Assembly (NCBI GenBank): GCA_964503685.1
Contig: CAZDAW010000017.1
Location: 1 to 45,274, forward strand
DNA length: 45,274 nucleotides
Reading direction: 5' to 3'
DNA from: CAZDAW01 sp964503685
GTDB taxonomy: Bacteria > Chloroflexota > Anaerolineae > Anaerolineales > Anaerolineaceae
Shown: positions 26,192 to 34,384 of the stretch, one piece after another
Position numbering within the stretch: position 1 is the stretch's first letter
Layout of the letters: every line of letters starts with the position of its first letter
Made by a program: the position numbers and the translations under genes
Notes under the pieces: generated by a model
Told to the model about the DNA's origin: nothing
Databases searched by the model: none
The model's input: the letters and a program-made list of their open reading frames with translations, nothing else

Positions 26192-27253
26192 TCAAACAAG
26201 ATGATCAATAAGAGCCTTTGTTACGTCACGGGTTGACGATTTTCCTCCAATATCTGCTGTTGTGACGCCTGAATCTATTGTCTTAATAACAGCATTTTCG
26301 ACCCGGGTTGCTTCTTCTTCCAGTTCCAACGAATAACGCAATAAATAAGCTGCGCTAAGCACCGCGCCAATCGGATTGGCTATTCCCTTGCCGGCAATAT
26401 CAGGCGCTGAACCATGAATGGGTTCATACAAACCCAATTGCCCATTGCCTAATGAGGCAGATGGGAGTAGCCCCATCGAACCGGTTAGCACAGCCGCTTC
26501 GTCTGTCAATATATCTCCAAACATATTCTCGGTTACGATCACATCAAAGCGCGCCGGATTCGAAACCAATTGCATGGCAGCCGTATCGACCAGCATGTTT
26601 TCAAGCATTACGTCCGGGTATTTTTTCGCCACCTCTGCGGTGATTTGCCTCCATAAGCGCGATGATTCCAACACGTTGGCTTTATCGACTGAGGTGACCC
26701 TCTTACGCCGTTGCTGTGCAAGTCGAAAAGCCATATCTACAATACGTTGGATTTCGTAGTCATAGTACGCCAACGTATCAATTGCCTGAGTATGCCCCTT
26801 TACCTGATTACGTCCCCTGGGCTTTCCAAAATATAAACCGCCAGTTAACTCTCGCATCACGATAAAATCAACGCCGGTTAATTTTTCGGCTTTCAAAGGA
26901 GAAGCGCTATGCAATGAAGGATAAACTTTAATCGGTCGAATGTTGGCATAGACATTCAATGCTTTGCGTAAAGCTAAAAGCCCCTGTTCGGGTCGTACTT
27001 CTGCCAACGGATTATCCCATTTGGGGCCGCCGACCGCCCCCAATAATACCGCGTCAGCTTTCTGACAGGCTTCCAAAACTGAATCCGCTAATGCTGTTCC
27101 ATATTGGTCGATGGAAGAGCCTCCAATCAGATGCTTGGTAAAAATAAAACGATGATTACATTTGCTTTCGATTGCCTGAAGAACAAGTACTGCCGCTTCG
27201 GTCACTTCTGGACCAATCCCATCTCCTGGTAATACCACAATGTTTGCTTCCAT
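26192..27253 (-). CDS. leuB: 3-isopropylmalate dehydrogenase
   Basis: 353 residues, usual size. It oxidatively decarboxylates 3-isopropylmalate with NAD+, and very likely also 3-methylmalate in the citramalate route to isoleucine, since cimA is the next gene upstream. Landmarks are VLPGDGIGPEVT at the start, VMRELTGGLYFGKPRG, the catalytic Lys in TSVDKANVLESS and the metal Asp residues in ENMFGDILTDEAAVLTGSMG, then the adenine loop EPIHGSAPDIAGKGIANP. It begins eight bases after the cimA stop. Confidence 0.97.
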   Translation of the reverse strand: MEANIVVLPGDGIGPEVTEAAVLVLQAIESKCNHRFIFTKHLIGGSSIDQYGTALADSVLEACQKADAVLLGAVGGPKWDNPLAEVRPEQGLLALRKALNVYANIRPIKVYPSLHSASPLKAEKLTGVDFIVMRELTGGLYFGKPRGRNQVKGHTQAIDTLAYYDYEIQRIVDMAFRLAQQRRKRVTSVDKANVLESSRLWRQITAEVAKKYPDVMLENMLVDTAAMQLVSNPARFDVIVTENMFGDILTDEAAVLTGSMGLLPSASLGNGQLGLYEPIHGSAPDIAGKGIANPIGAVLSAAYLLRYSLELEEEATRVENAVIKTIDSGVTTADIGGKSSTRDVTKALIDHLV

Positions 27254-27261
27254 AAATTAAA

Positions 27262-28845
27262 TTACTCCAAGTCAGATTTCTGGCCGGCGACGATCAATCC
27301 ATACTCAACCGAATCAACAAGAGCCTGCCAGCTTGCTTCGATAATATTTGTACTTGCCCCAACAGTGTTCCAGCTCATAGCTCCGTTTTGAGTTTCAATC
27401 AGCACCCGGGTTGTAGCCGAAGTTCCATTATTCCCATTCAGAATACGGACTTTGTAATCCGAAAGGTGAAAATTATTAATCGCCGGGTAATGGTTAACCA
27501 ATGCTTTCCGTAATGCCTGGTCAAGCGCATTAACAGGGCCGTTTCCCTCGGCGGCGGTATGAATACCTTCAGCGCCTACCCGCACCTTAACTGTAGCCTC
27601 GGAAAATATACCTCGCCCCCTGCGATGTTCGACCACAGCCGAAAAATCAATTAATTCAAACGGGGGTTGGTAATCCATCTCTTTCCGTTTGAACATCATC
27701 ACAACTGATGCTTCAGCCGCTTCGAAAGAGAATCCCTGCGATTCGAGATTCTTGATTGTTGCCAGAACTTCGTTGATTTGCTCTTCCCGTTCAATTTTAA
27801 TTCCGTATTCTTCAACTTTACTAAGCAGGTTTCCACGCCCGGATAGTTCAGACACCACAACTTCCATACGATTGCCGACCAGAATTGGATCAATGTGCTG
27901 ATAAGAATTCACATTTCTCCGGATTGCGGCAACATGAATTCCTCCTTTATGGGCAAAGGCCGCTTTTCCAACATAAGCCAGATGCTCATCAGGAGCGAGG
28001 TTGGCTACTTCAGCAACGTAATGCGAGATATCAAAAAGCCGGGGAAGGTTTTTTGCGGGAAGCGTCTGAATACCCAGTTTTAGTTCAAGGTTTGGAATGA
28101 TTGAACATAGATTGGCATTACCACAACGTTCGCCATAACCATTAATTGTTCCCTGAACCTGAACGCAGCCTTCCCTGATTGCAACTAAAGAATTCGCTAC
28201 AGCGCATTCACTGTCATTGTGAGCGTGGATTCCAAGGGCAACATCCAGATTCGCGTGAACGGTTTTAACAATTTCTGCAATCTGCCAGGGCAGTGAACCG
28301 CCATTGGTATCACAGAGTACAACTGTTTCAGCGCCGCCGCGAACGGCTGCTTTCAACGTTTCAAGGGCGTAAACTGAATCTTCTCGATAACCGTCAAAAA
28401 AGTGTTCAGCATCGTAAATAACGTGTCGCCCTTGATTGCAAAGATAAGCAATGCTTTGCTCGATAATTCGAAGATTGTTGGCCGGGGTCGTCCTTAGCAC
28501 ATCGCTCACATGCATAAGGGATGTTTTGCCAACCACAGTACAATAGGGCGTTTCCGCTTCCAATAAAGCGCGGATGTTGCTATCTTCTTCCGGGCTTTTA
28601 TTTGCCTGGCAAGTTGCGCCGAAAGCGGATATTTGCGCATTTTTCCAACCAATCTTGCTGGCGCGTCGGAAAAATTCAACATCCTTTGGATTCGATCCCG
28701 GCCATCCACCCTCAATAAAAGAAACCCCCAGTTCATCAAGGCGATGAGCAATGTTCAATTTATCGCTGCAAGATAGTGAAATGTCTTTGCGCTGTGTGCC
28801 GTCCCGCAATGTTGTATCGTAAATCTGGATCATCGCCGCCGCCAT
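27262..28845 (-). CDS. cimA: (R)-citramalate synthase
   Basis: 527 residues. It condenses pyruvate with acetyl-CoA to citramalate, giving 2-oxobutyrate for isoleucine without threonine deaminase. The HMGL-like TIM barrel shows IYDTTLRDGTQRKDISLS (with the GWPGSNPKD feature of the CimA branch), metal-binding HAHNDSECAVANS and GTINGYGERCGNANL; a LeuA-type dimer/allosteric domain (about 390-520) follows. Compared with the LeuA in this operon (DGEQSPGASM), the substrate loop is of the citramalate type. It starts five bases after leuD. ATG 28845 is used; ATG 28833 is also possible. Confidence 0.93.
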   Translation of the reverse strand: MAAAMIQIYDTTLRDGTQRKDISLSCSDKLNIAHRLDELGVSFIEGGWPGSNPKDVEFFRRASKIGWKNAQISAFGATCQANKSPEEDSNIRALLEAETPYCTVVGKTSLMHVSDVLRTTPANNLRIIEQSIAYLCNQGRHVIYDAEHFFDGYREDSVYALETLKAAVRGGAETVVLCDTNGGSLPWQIAEIVKTVHANLDVALGIHAHNDSECAVANSLVAIREGCVQVQGTINGYGERCGNANLCSIIPNLELKLGIQTLPAKNLPRLFDISHYVAEVANLAPDEHLAYVGKAAFAHKGGIHVAAIRRNVNSYQHIDPILVGNRMEVVVSELSGRGNLLSKVEEYGIKIEREEQINEVLATIKNLESQGFSFEAAEASVVMMFKRKEMDYQPPFELIDFSAVVEHRRGRGIFSEATVKVRVGAEGIHTAAEGNGPVNALDQALRKALVNHYPAINNFHLSDYKVRILNGNNGTSATTRVLIETQNGAMSWNTVGASTNIIEASWQALVDSVEYGLIVAGQKSDLE

Positions 28846-28850
28846 TCTTT

Positions 28851-29438
28851 TTATATTATTGATTTCTCATAATTTGTAATAAATGAGTCCATCCCCAGAA
28901 GATAGCCAAGTTCATCTGTTCCGTTTAGTAAACAGGTTTTTGAAAAACCATCGATAGGAAATTCGATGGTTTCTTCGTCTGGGGTGATCAAAATTTGTCT
29001 GCCAAGGTCGATGGATAAAAGCATATCGGGTGAATAGCTGAACATTTGAAGCAGTTTTTTGTGTTGTTCAGTATTAACCACGACGGGCAGCAATCCATTC
29101 TTGAGCGCATTGTTACGAAAAATGTCCGCAAATGTCGTTGAGATCACCGCTCTGAAGCCGTAACCTGTCAATGCCCAAGGCGCATGCTCGCGAGATGAAC
29201 CGCACCCGAAATTATGTCCGGCCAACAATATTTGCGCTGTTTGGCTCTGGGGTTTGTTTAAGACGAAATCCGGGTTTGGTGTGCCGTCTGGCAGATAACG
29301 CCAATCGGCAAACAGATGAGCGCCCATGCCGATTTTATCGGTCACCTTGAGAAAACGGGCGGGAATGATCTGGTCCGTATCAATGTTATTAACGGGCAAG
29401 ACTACAACACGAGAAGTTAGCGTAGTAAATTGAATCAT
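28851..29438 (-). CDS. leuD: 3-isopropylmalate dehydratase small subunit
   Basis: 195 residues, the swivelling-domain subunit of isopropylmalate isomerase. NIDTDQIIPARFLK and GHNFGCGSSREHAPWAL are the signature substrate-binding segments. With LeuC it isomerises 2- to 3-isopropylmalate and probably citramalate to 3-methylmalate. It follows leuC by 16 bp. Confidence 0.97.
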   Translation of the reverse strand: MIQFTTLTSRVVVLPVNNIDTDQIIPARFLKVTDKIGMGAHLFADWRYLPDGTPNPDFVLNKPQSQTAQILLAGHNFGCGSSREHAPWALTGYGFRAVISTTFADIFRNNALKNGLLPVVVNTEQHKKLLQMFSYSPDMLLSIDLGRQILITPDEETIEFPIDGFSKTCLLNGTDELGYLLGMDSFITNYEKSII

Positions 29439-29454
29439 AATAATTCCATTAAAA

Positions 29455-30879
29455 CTACAGGATGAGCGTGCGCGGATCGGTAATTCGTCCGCTTATTGCT
29501 GCGGCTGCTGCTGTCAGTGGGCTGGCGAGAAAAGTGCGTCCTCCTTTACCCTGCCTGCCTTCAAAGTTACGGTTGCTGGTGCTTACGGCATATTGGCCCG
29601 ATTCAATCTGGTCGCCATTCATGGCAATACACATGCTGCATCCGGGTTCACGCCATTCAGCTCCAGCCTCTTGAAATATCCGATGTAAACCTTCCGCTTC
29701 TGCACTTCTTTTTACCTGCTGTGATCCTGGAACGACCAGTACTCGAACGCCCTGCGCTATCTTACGTCCGTTCATTAAACTTGCCGCAAGTCGTAAATCA
29801 GAAAGGCGACCATTGGTGCAACTGCCAATAAACACTACATCAATAGTGTGTCCAATTAAAGACGCATTAGGTCTAAGCCCCATATAATCCAGGGCCTTTT
29901 CATAAGCAGACCTTTGATCAATGTCTGTGAAATCTTCCGGGGCTGGCAGTCGATTATTGATGGGGATGCACATTCCAGGGTTTGTTCCATAAGTGATCAT
30001 CGGTTCAAGCGTAGAAATATCCAATGTGTCATTTCGATCGTAAACCGCGTCCTCATCACTGGGAAGTTTCTTCCATTCCTCAAGAAGGTGATCCCAGTCC
30101 GCTCCTTTTGGAGAAATCTCGCATTTTGCCAGATATTCATAAGTCACGTCATCGGGGGCTATCATCCCGGCTCGTGCACCAGCCTCGATTGACATATTAC
30201 ATACCGTCATACGTTCTTCCATTGACATCGAGCGAATCACTTCACCGGTATATTCCAGGACATATCCTGTGCCGCCGCTAACGCCAATCCGATTGATTAA
30301 TGCCAGAATTACGTCTTTGGCTGTCACACCAGGCATTAGGCGACCATCCAATTGCACCTTAAATGTCTTGGAAGGGCGTTGTAATAGACACTGTGTAGCA
30401 AGGACATGTTCAACTTCACTGGTGCCTATTCCGAAGGCGAGGCAACCGAATGCTCCATGCGTTGCAGTGTGACTGTCGCCGCAGACAATTGTCATTCCTG
30501 GTCGAGTAAAACCCATTTCCGGGCTGATGATATGGATGACTCCCTGGTTGGTGTTTTCCAGGTCATAGAGACGAATCCCGAAGTCGCGGCAGTTCTCGCC
30601 AAGCTGGCGGATTTGCTTTGCGCTCATTTCATCAGCGAAAGCCAGACGGCTGGCTGGAGTGCCATTAGAGCGGGTTGGTATGCTATGATCAACAGTTGCG
30701 ATAGTTTTGTCCGGGCGGCGAACCTTCAAGCCACGCTGTCGCAGACCTGCAAATGCCTGAGGTGAGGTGACCTCGTGAACAAGATGCAGATCAATGTACA
30801 ATACAGCCGGAGAATCTGGCTGCTGGGTAACAACATGTTTATCCCAAATTTTATTATAGAGAGTCTTGGGCGCGGTCAT
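29455..30879 (-). CDS. leuC: 3-isopropylmalate dehydratase large subunit
   Basis: 474 residues of the aconitase-like subunit carrying the [4Fe-4S] cluster, whose ligands are the Cys of IGSCTNGRLSDLR and the pair in EPGCSMCIAMNGD. IVCGDSHTATHGAFG is also diagnostic. The open frame extends to 31041, but homology begins at MTAPKTLYNKIWDKHVV (30879); the extension is the wrong frame over a small upstream ORF. No strong ribosome-binding site precedes 30879. The start lies inside the last 26 bases of the 69-codon ORF, so translation may be coupled to it. Confidence 0.95.
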   Translation of the reverse strand: MTAPKTLYNKIWDKHVVTQQPDSPAVLYIDLHLVHEVTSPQAFAGLRQRGLKVRRPDKTIATVDHSIPTRSNGTPASRLAFADEMSAKQIRQLGENCRDFGIRLYDLENTNQGVIHIISPEMGFTRPGMTIVCGDSHTATHGAFGCLAFGIGTSEVEHVLATQCLLQRPSKTFKVQLDGRLMPGVTAKDVILALINRIGVSGGTGYVLEYTGEVIRSMSMEERMTVCNMSIEAGARAGMIAPDDVTYEYLAKCEISPKGADWDHLLEEWKKLPSDEDAVYDRNDTLDISTLEPMITYGTNPGMCIPINNRLPAPEDFTDIDQRSAYEKALDYMGLRPNASLIGHTIDVVFIGSCTNGRLSDLRLAASLMNGRKIAQGVRVLVVPGSQQVKRSAEAEGLHRIFQEAGAEWREPGCSMCIAMNGDQIESGQYAVSTSNRNFEGRQGKGGRTFLASPLTAAAAAISGRITDPRTLIL

Positions 30880-31063
30880 TGAGTTTATTCGATGAAGCTG
30901 CTTCGTATTGATGACGCTCTGATCCATAGCGGCTGATATTTTCGCGCTCGGGAGCATAAAATGCTGATACTTCCCAACCGGCAGGGATCGTTTGAGGTTC
31001 ATTAAAGAATTCATAATATTGACTGGCATCCGACTCATCACTGTTTTTAGCTTTTGGGTTCAT
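30854..31063 (-). CDS. Small protein of unknown function between leuA and leuC
   Basis: A 69-codon frame with an excellent AAAGGAGAATGCC before its ATG, placed between leuA and leuC in the operon. The product is hydrophilic, with no transmembrane helix, and contains FFNEPQTIPAGWEVSAFYAP, then a Glu/Arg/Tyr-rich part. I do not recognise a family; the EPQTIPAGW wording looks like a short conserved motif rather than chance. Its end overlaps the leuC start by 26 bases, so it may serve leuC translation, act as a small regulator, or both. Confidence 0.6.
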   Translation of the reverse strand: MNPKAKNSDESDASQYYEFFNEPQTIPAGWEVSAFYAPERENISRYGSERHQYEAASSNKLNDRAQDSL

Positions 31064-31099
31064 GGCATTCTCCTTTAGAATGATTAGAAAAAAAATAAA

Positions 31100-32719
31100 T
31101 TATGCAATTGTGGTAATTGCAGCGTTTTCTGTTTGTCCATACTGACCGTTGGCAACCAACATCTTGTTCAACGCTGATAAATAAGCTTTGGCGCTGGCGA
31201 CGACGATATCTGAATCCGCGCCATAACCGCCGTAGGTGCGCAATTGCTCGTTTTCTTTTTGCGGATCAAGGCTGGATGATTCCAGATCTTGAATACGCAC
31301 GGTTACTTCACCAAGAGCATCAACGCCCTCGGTAACGGCATGAATGACAAATTCCTGCAAACTAATTGGGGATTGGATAATTGAATCAATTGCTTTATAG
31401 GTTGCATCCACTGGTCCGGCGCCAACACATGCTTTTATGTGCAAATTTCCTTCAGGGTCACGCAACCGGATTGTGGCAGTGGGCATTCCCATCGTTCCGC
31501 ATGTAACCTGTAAACCATCCAGGGTATATAGTTCGCGGGGTTGGTAAAGTTCATCAGATACAAGAGCCTCTATGTCGGCATCTGTAATGATTTTTTTCTT
31601 ATCCGCCAGCGTTTTAAAACGATCAAAGATGATATCAATTTGTGATTCTTCCAGGGCATATCCCAAAGTAACCAGGCGCGCTTTCAGCGCATGTCGTCCA
31701 GAGTGCTTGCCCAGAACAAGTTTAGTCTGCGCCGCCCCAACTGCCTCGGGCAACATAATTTCATAAGTTTGTTGATTCTTCAATAAACCATCCTGGTGAA
31801 TACCCGCCTCATGAGCAAAGGCATTGCTGCCAACAATTGCCTTATTGGGTTGTACTGCAATACCTGTATAATTACTGACCAGTTTGCTCATGCGCGTGAT
31901 CTGGGTTGTATCAATATGTGTGGTGAGATTGAAAATCGGTCGGCGGGTTTGGATCGCCATGACAACTTCTTCGAGAGCAGTATTGCCGGCGCGTTCACCA
32001 ATCCCGTTGATGGTAACTTCAGCCTGGCGCGCCCCGGCATGGATACCGGCAAGCGTATTTGCGGTTGCCAATCCTAAATCGTTATGGCAGTGAACGGAGA
32101 TAATACAATTTTCAATTCCAGGTGTGTTATGGGCAATACCAGCAATCAATTTATAAAATTCTTCTGGAAGTGTATAGCCAACCGTATCGGGGATATTAAG
32201 TGTCGTAGCGCCAGCCTGAATGGCTACGCCTAATACCTCGTAAAGGAATTCCGGATCACTTCGACCGGCATCCTCAGGGCTATATTCGATATCCGCGCAT
32301 AGACTATGTGCATAAGCGACCATCTCACCCACTCTATCCAAAACCTGCTGCCGAGTCATTTTCAATTTGTATTGCATGTGGATGTCAGAGGTTGCCAGGA
32401 AAGTATGAATCCTGGGCCGGTCAGCATGGCGAACAGCCTCCCAGGCTTTATCAATATCATTCCGGGTAGCCCGCGCCAAACCACAGATGATGGGAACGCG
32501 ATTCCCATCTTTGGAAGTACCCACTTCGATTGCTATTCGCCGGACTGCTTCAAGATCATCGGGTGAGGCAGCCGGAAAGCCGGCTTCCATGATATCCACC
32601 CCCAATTTCGCCAGGCCGCGCGCTACTTCCAATTTCTCATTACTGGTCATGGATGCGCCAGGAGATTGTTCTCCATCTCGCAATGTTGTGTCAAAAATGA
32701 GAACGGAATTTTCTTCCAT
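31100..32719 (-). CDS. leuA: 2-isopropylmalate synthase
   Basis: 539 residues, full-length LeuA with catalytic TIM barrel and C-terminal leucine-feedback domain (about 400-520). It condenses 2-ketoisovalerate with acetyl-CoA. Motifs are IFDTTLRDGEQSPGASMT, metal-binding VHCHNDLGLATANTLAG and INGIGERAGNTALEE, with GGYGADSDIVVASAKAYLSAL near the end. AAGGAGAGGACG precedes the ATG. It lies ten bases after ilvC. Confidence 0.97.
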   Translation of the reverse strand: MEENSVLIFDTTLRDGEQSPGASMTSNEKLEVARGLAKLGVDIMEAGFPAASPDDLEAVRRIAIEVGTSKDGNRVPIICGLARATRNDIDKAWEAVRHADRPRIHTFLATSDIHMQYKLKMTRQQVLDRVGEMVAYAHSLCADIEYSPEDAGRSDPEFLYEVLGVAIQAGATTLNIPDTVGYTLPEEFYKLIAGIAHNTPGIENCIISVHCHNDLGLATANTLAGIHAGARQAEVTINGIGERAGNTALEEVVMAIQTRRPIFNLTTHIDTTQITRMSKLVSNYTGIAVQPNKAIVGSNAFAHEAGIHQDGLLKNQQTYEIMLPEAVGAAQTKLVLGKHSGRHALKARLVTLGYALEESQIDIIFDRFKTLADKKKIITDADIEALVSDELYQPRELYTLDGLQVTCGTMGMPTATIRLRDPEGNLHIKACVGAGPVDATYKAIDSIIQSPISLQEFVIHAVTEGVDALGEVTVRIQDLESSSLDPQKENEQLRTYGGYGADSDIVVASAKAYLSALNKMLVANGQYGQTENAAITTIA

Positions 32720-32729
32720 CGTCCTCTCC

Positions 32730-33788
32730 TTATTGAGTTTTCTTCCAATTCTCTGGGCGCAGTGAACGAACCATTGCGCCTGCCTGCCACATCTCCGATT
32801 CGCGCATCTCGCGTAATTCTTCCTCTAGTTTCTCTTTGTAATCGGCTTTGCTGTTGGCTTCCAGTACGATACGAGTTTCTTCACCAGAAGCGACGCTTTG
32901 ATACAATTTTTCGAAAACGGGTAATGTAGCATTGCGGAATTCATGCCGCCAATCCAACGCACCGCGCTGGGCTGTGGTGCTGCAATTGGCATACATCCAA
33001 TCCATACCGTTTTGAGCCACAAGACGGATCAAGCTCTGGGTTAATTCCTCAACTGTTTCATTAAACGCCTCGCTTGGGGTATGTCCGTTTTTTCGCAGGA
33101 CTGAATATTGAGCTTCCATAATCCCGGCTAAAGCGCCCATCAATACACCCCGCTCGCCGGTGAGATCGCTGTAAACCTCATGCTTGAATGTGGTAGCAAA
33201 AAGGTAACCGGATCCGATGACAATTCCCAAAGCCAACGTACGTTCTTTAGCTCTCCCCGTATAATCTTGCTCCACTGCAAAACTGCTATTGATGCCGCTG
33301 CCGTTAAGGAAATTCGCTCGAACGCTGGTTCCTGAACCTTTTGGGGCTACCATGATGACATCAACATAATCAGGTGGAACAATACCGGTCTGGTCATTGT
33401 AAACAATGCCAAAGCCGTGTGAAAAATACAAAGCGTCGCCTTTTTTTAGGCAGGGTTTGATTTTCGGCCACATCAATTTTTGCCCGGCATCCGAAACCAA
33501 ATATTGGATGACTGTACCACGTTCAGCGGCCTCTTCCAGGGAAAAAAGTGTTTCACCTGGAACCCAGCCATCTTGAAGGGCTTTTTTCCATGAACGACCA
33601 TCCTGGTTAACGCCAACGATTACCTTAATCCCATTTTCTTTCATGTTTAATGCCTGAGCTGGGCCCTGAACACCATAACCCAGAACAGCCACGACTTCAT
33701 CCTTTAGCACTTGCTGCGCTTTTTCGAGTGGGAATTCTGCTCGCGTAACGACTTCTTCCTCTATCCCACTAAAATTCATTTTTGCCAT
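32730..33788 (-). CDS. ilvC: Ketol-acid reductoisomerase
   Basis: 352 residues, class I size. It converts acetolactate and acetohydroxybutyrate to the dihydroxy acids using NAD(P)H and Mg2+. The Rossmann motif is VAVLGYGVQGPAQALNMKEN; the loop after it (VGVNQDGRSWKKA) carries the cofactor-choice residues. MVAPKGSGTSVRANFLNGSG and the acidic metal ligands in SDLTGERGVLMGALAGIMEA are present. AAGGAGAAAAACATC precedes the ATG. The GYGVQGP variant, in place of GYGSQGH, marks a particular subfamily. Confidence 0.96.
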   Translation of the reverse strand: MAKMNFSGIEEEVVTRAEFPLEKAQQVLKDEVVAVLGYGVQGPAQALNMKENGIKVIVGVNQDGRSWKKALQDGWVPGETLFSLEEAAERGTVIQYLVSDAGQKLMWPKIKPCLKKGDALYFSHGFGIVYNDQTGIVPPDYVDVIMVAPKGSGTSVRANFLNGSGINSSFAVEQDYTGRAKERTLALGIVIGSGYLFATTFKHEVYSDLTGERGVLMGALAGIMEAQYSVLRKNGHTPSEAFNETVEELTQSLIRLVAQNGMDWMYANCSTTAQRGALDWRHEFRNATLPVFEKLYQSVASGEETRIVLEANSKADYKEKLEEELREMRESEMWQAGAMVRSLRPENWKKTQ

Positions 33789-33836
33789 GATGTTTTTCTC
33801 CTTGAATCAAGTATGTAGATTTTTGAATTTAAACGG

Positions 33837-34373
33837 TCATAATACAGCTTGAGTATGATGACTGTTACCATTGCCGTTAGTATTGGGGTAGAGCGCATTA
33901 CTTCCACGCGCCATCGTAATAACGCCAGTTCGCACCATCTCGATAATGCCCCAGGGTCGAAGCACATCGATAAATCCTTCGATCTTCTCTTCGTCGCCAG
34001 TGATCTCAATAATGAAAGAATTATTGGCAACATCCACAATTCGGGCCCGAAATACATCCACTATTTGCATAATATGTGTACGGCTCTCTGTATCAGCCGT
34101 CACCTTAATCATGGCTAAATCGCGAGAGACAGCAGGAACAGAAGAGAGATCAAAAACCTGGATAACATTCACCAATTTATATAAATAAGTGGTTAAGCGC
34201 TCGACGCTGACCTCATCACTATCAACCACGATAGTCATTCGAGATATGCCCGGCATATCGGTGTGACCAACCGTTAATGATTCAATATTGAATCCACGCC
34301 GTCTAAAGAGAGAAGCCACCCTGGTTAGAACACCTGGTTTGTCTTCAACTAAAGTTACAATTGTGTGGCCCAT
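33837..34373 (-). CDS. ilvN: Acetolactate synthase small (regulatory) subunit
   Basis: 178 residues with an N-terminal ACT domain (VEDKPGVLTRVASLFRRRGF, then NIESLTVG) that binds valine for feedback control, and a C-terminal ALS_ss domain (about 85-160). It partners with the catalytic subunit 11 bases upstream. The start is supported by AGCGGAGAAATCT. The short Asn/Gly-rich tail is not conserved in general. Confidence 0.96.
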   Translation of the reverse strand: MGHTIVTLVEDKPGVLTRVASLFRRRGFNIESLTVGHTDMPGISRMTIVVDSDEVSVERLTTYLYKLVNVIQVFDLSSVPAVSRDLAMIKVTADTESRTHIMQIVDVFRARIVDVANNSFIIEITGDEEKIEGFIDVLRPWGIIEMVRTGVITMARGSNALYPNTNGNGNSHHTQAVL

Positions 34374-34384
34374 AGATTTCTCCG

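Noticed and set aside
30880..31041. N-terminal extension of leuC
   Set aside because: LeuC homology begins at 30879. The extension is the shadow of the 69-codon ORF, which has the real ribosome-binding site.
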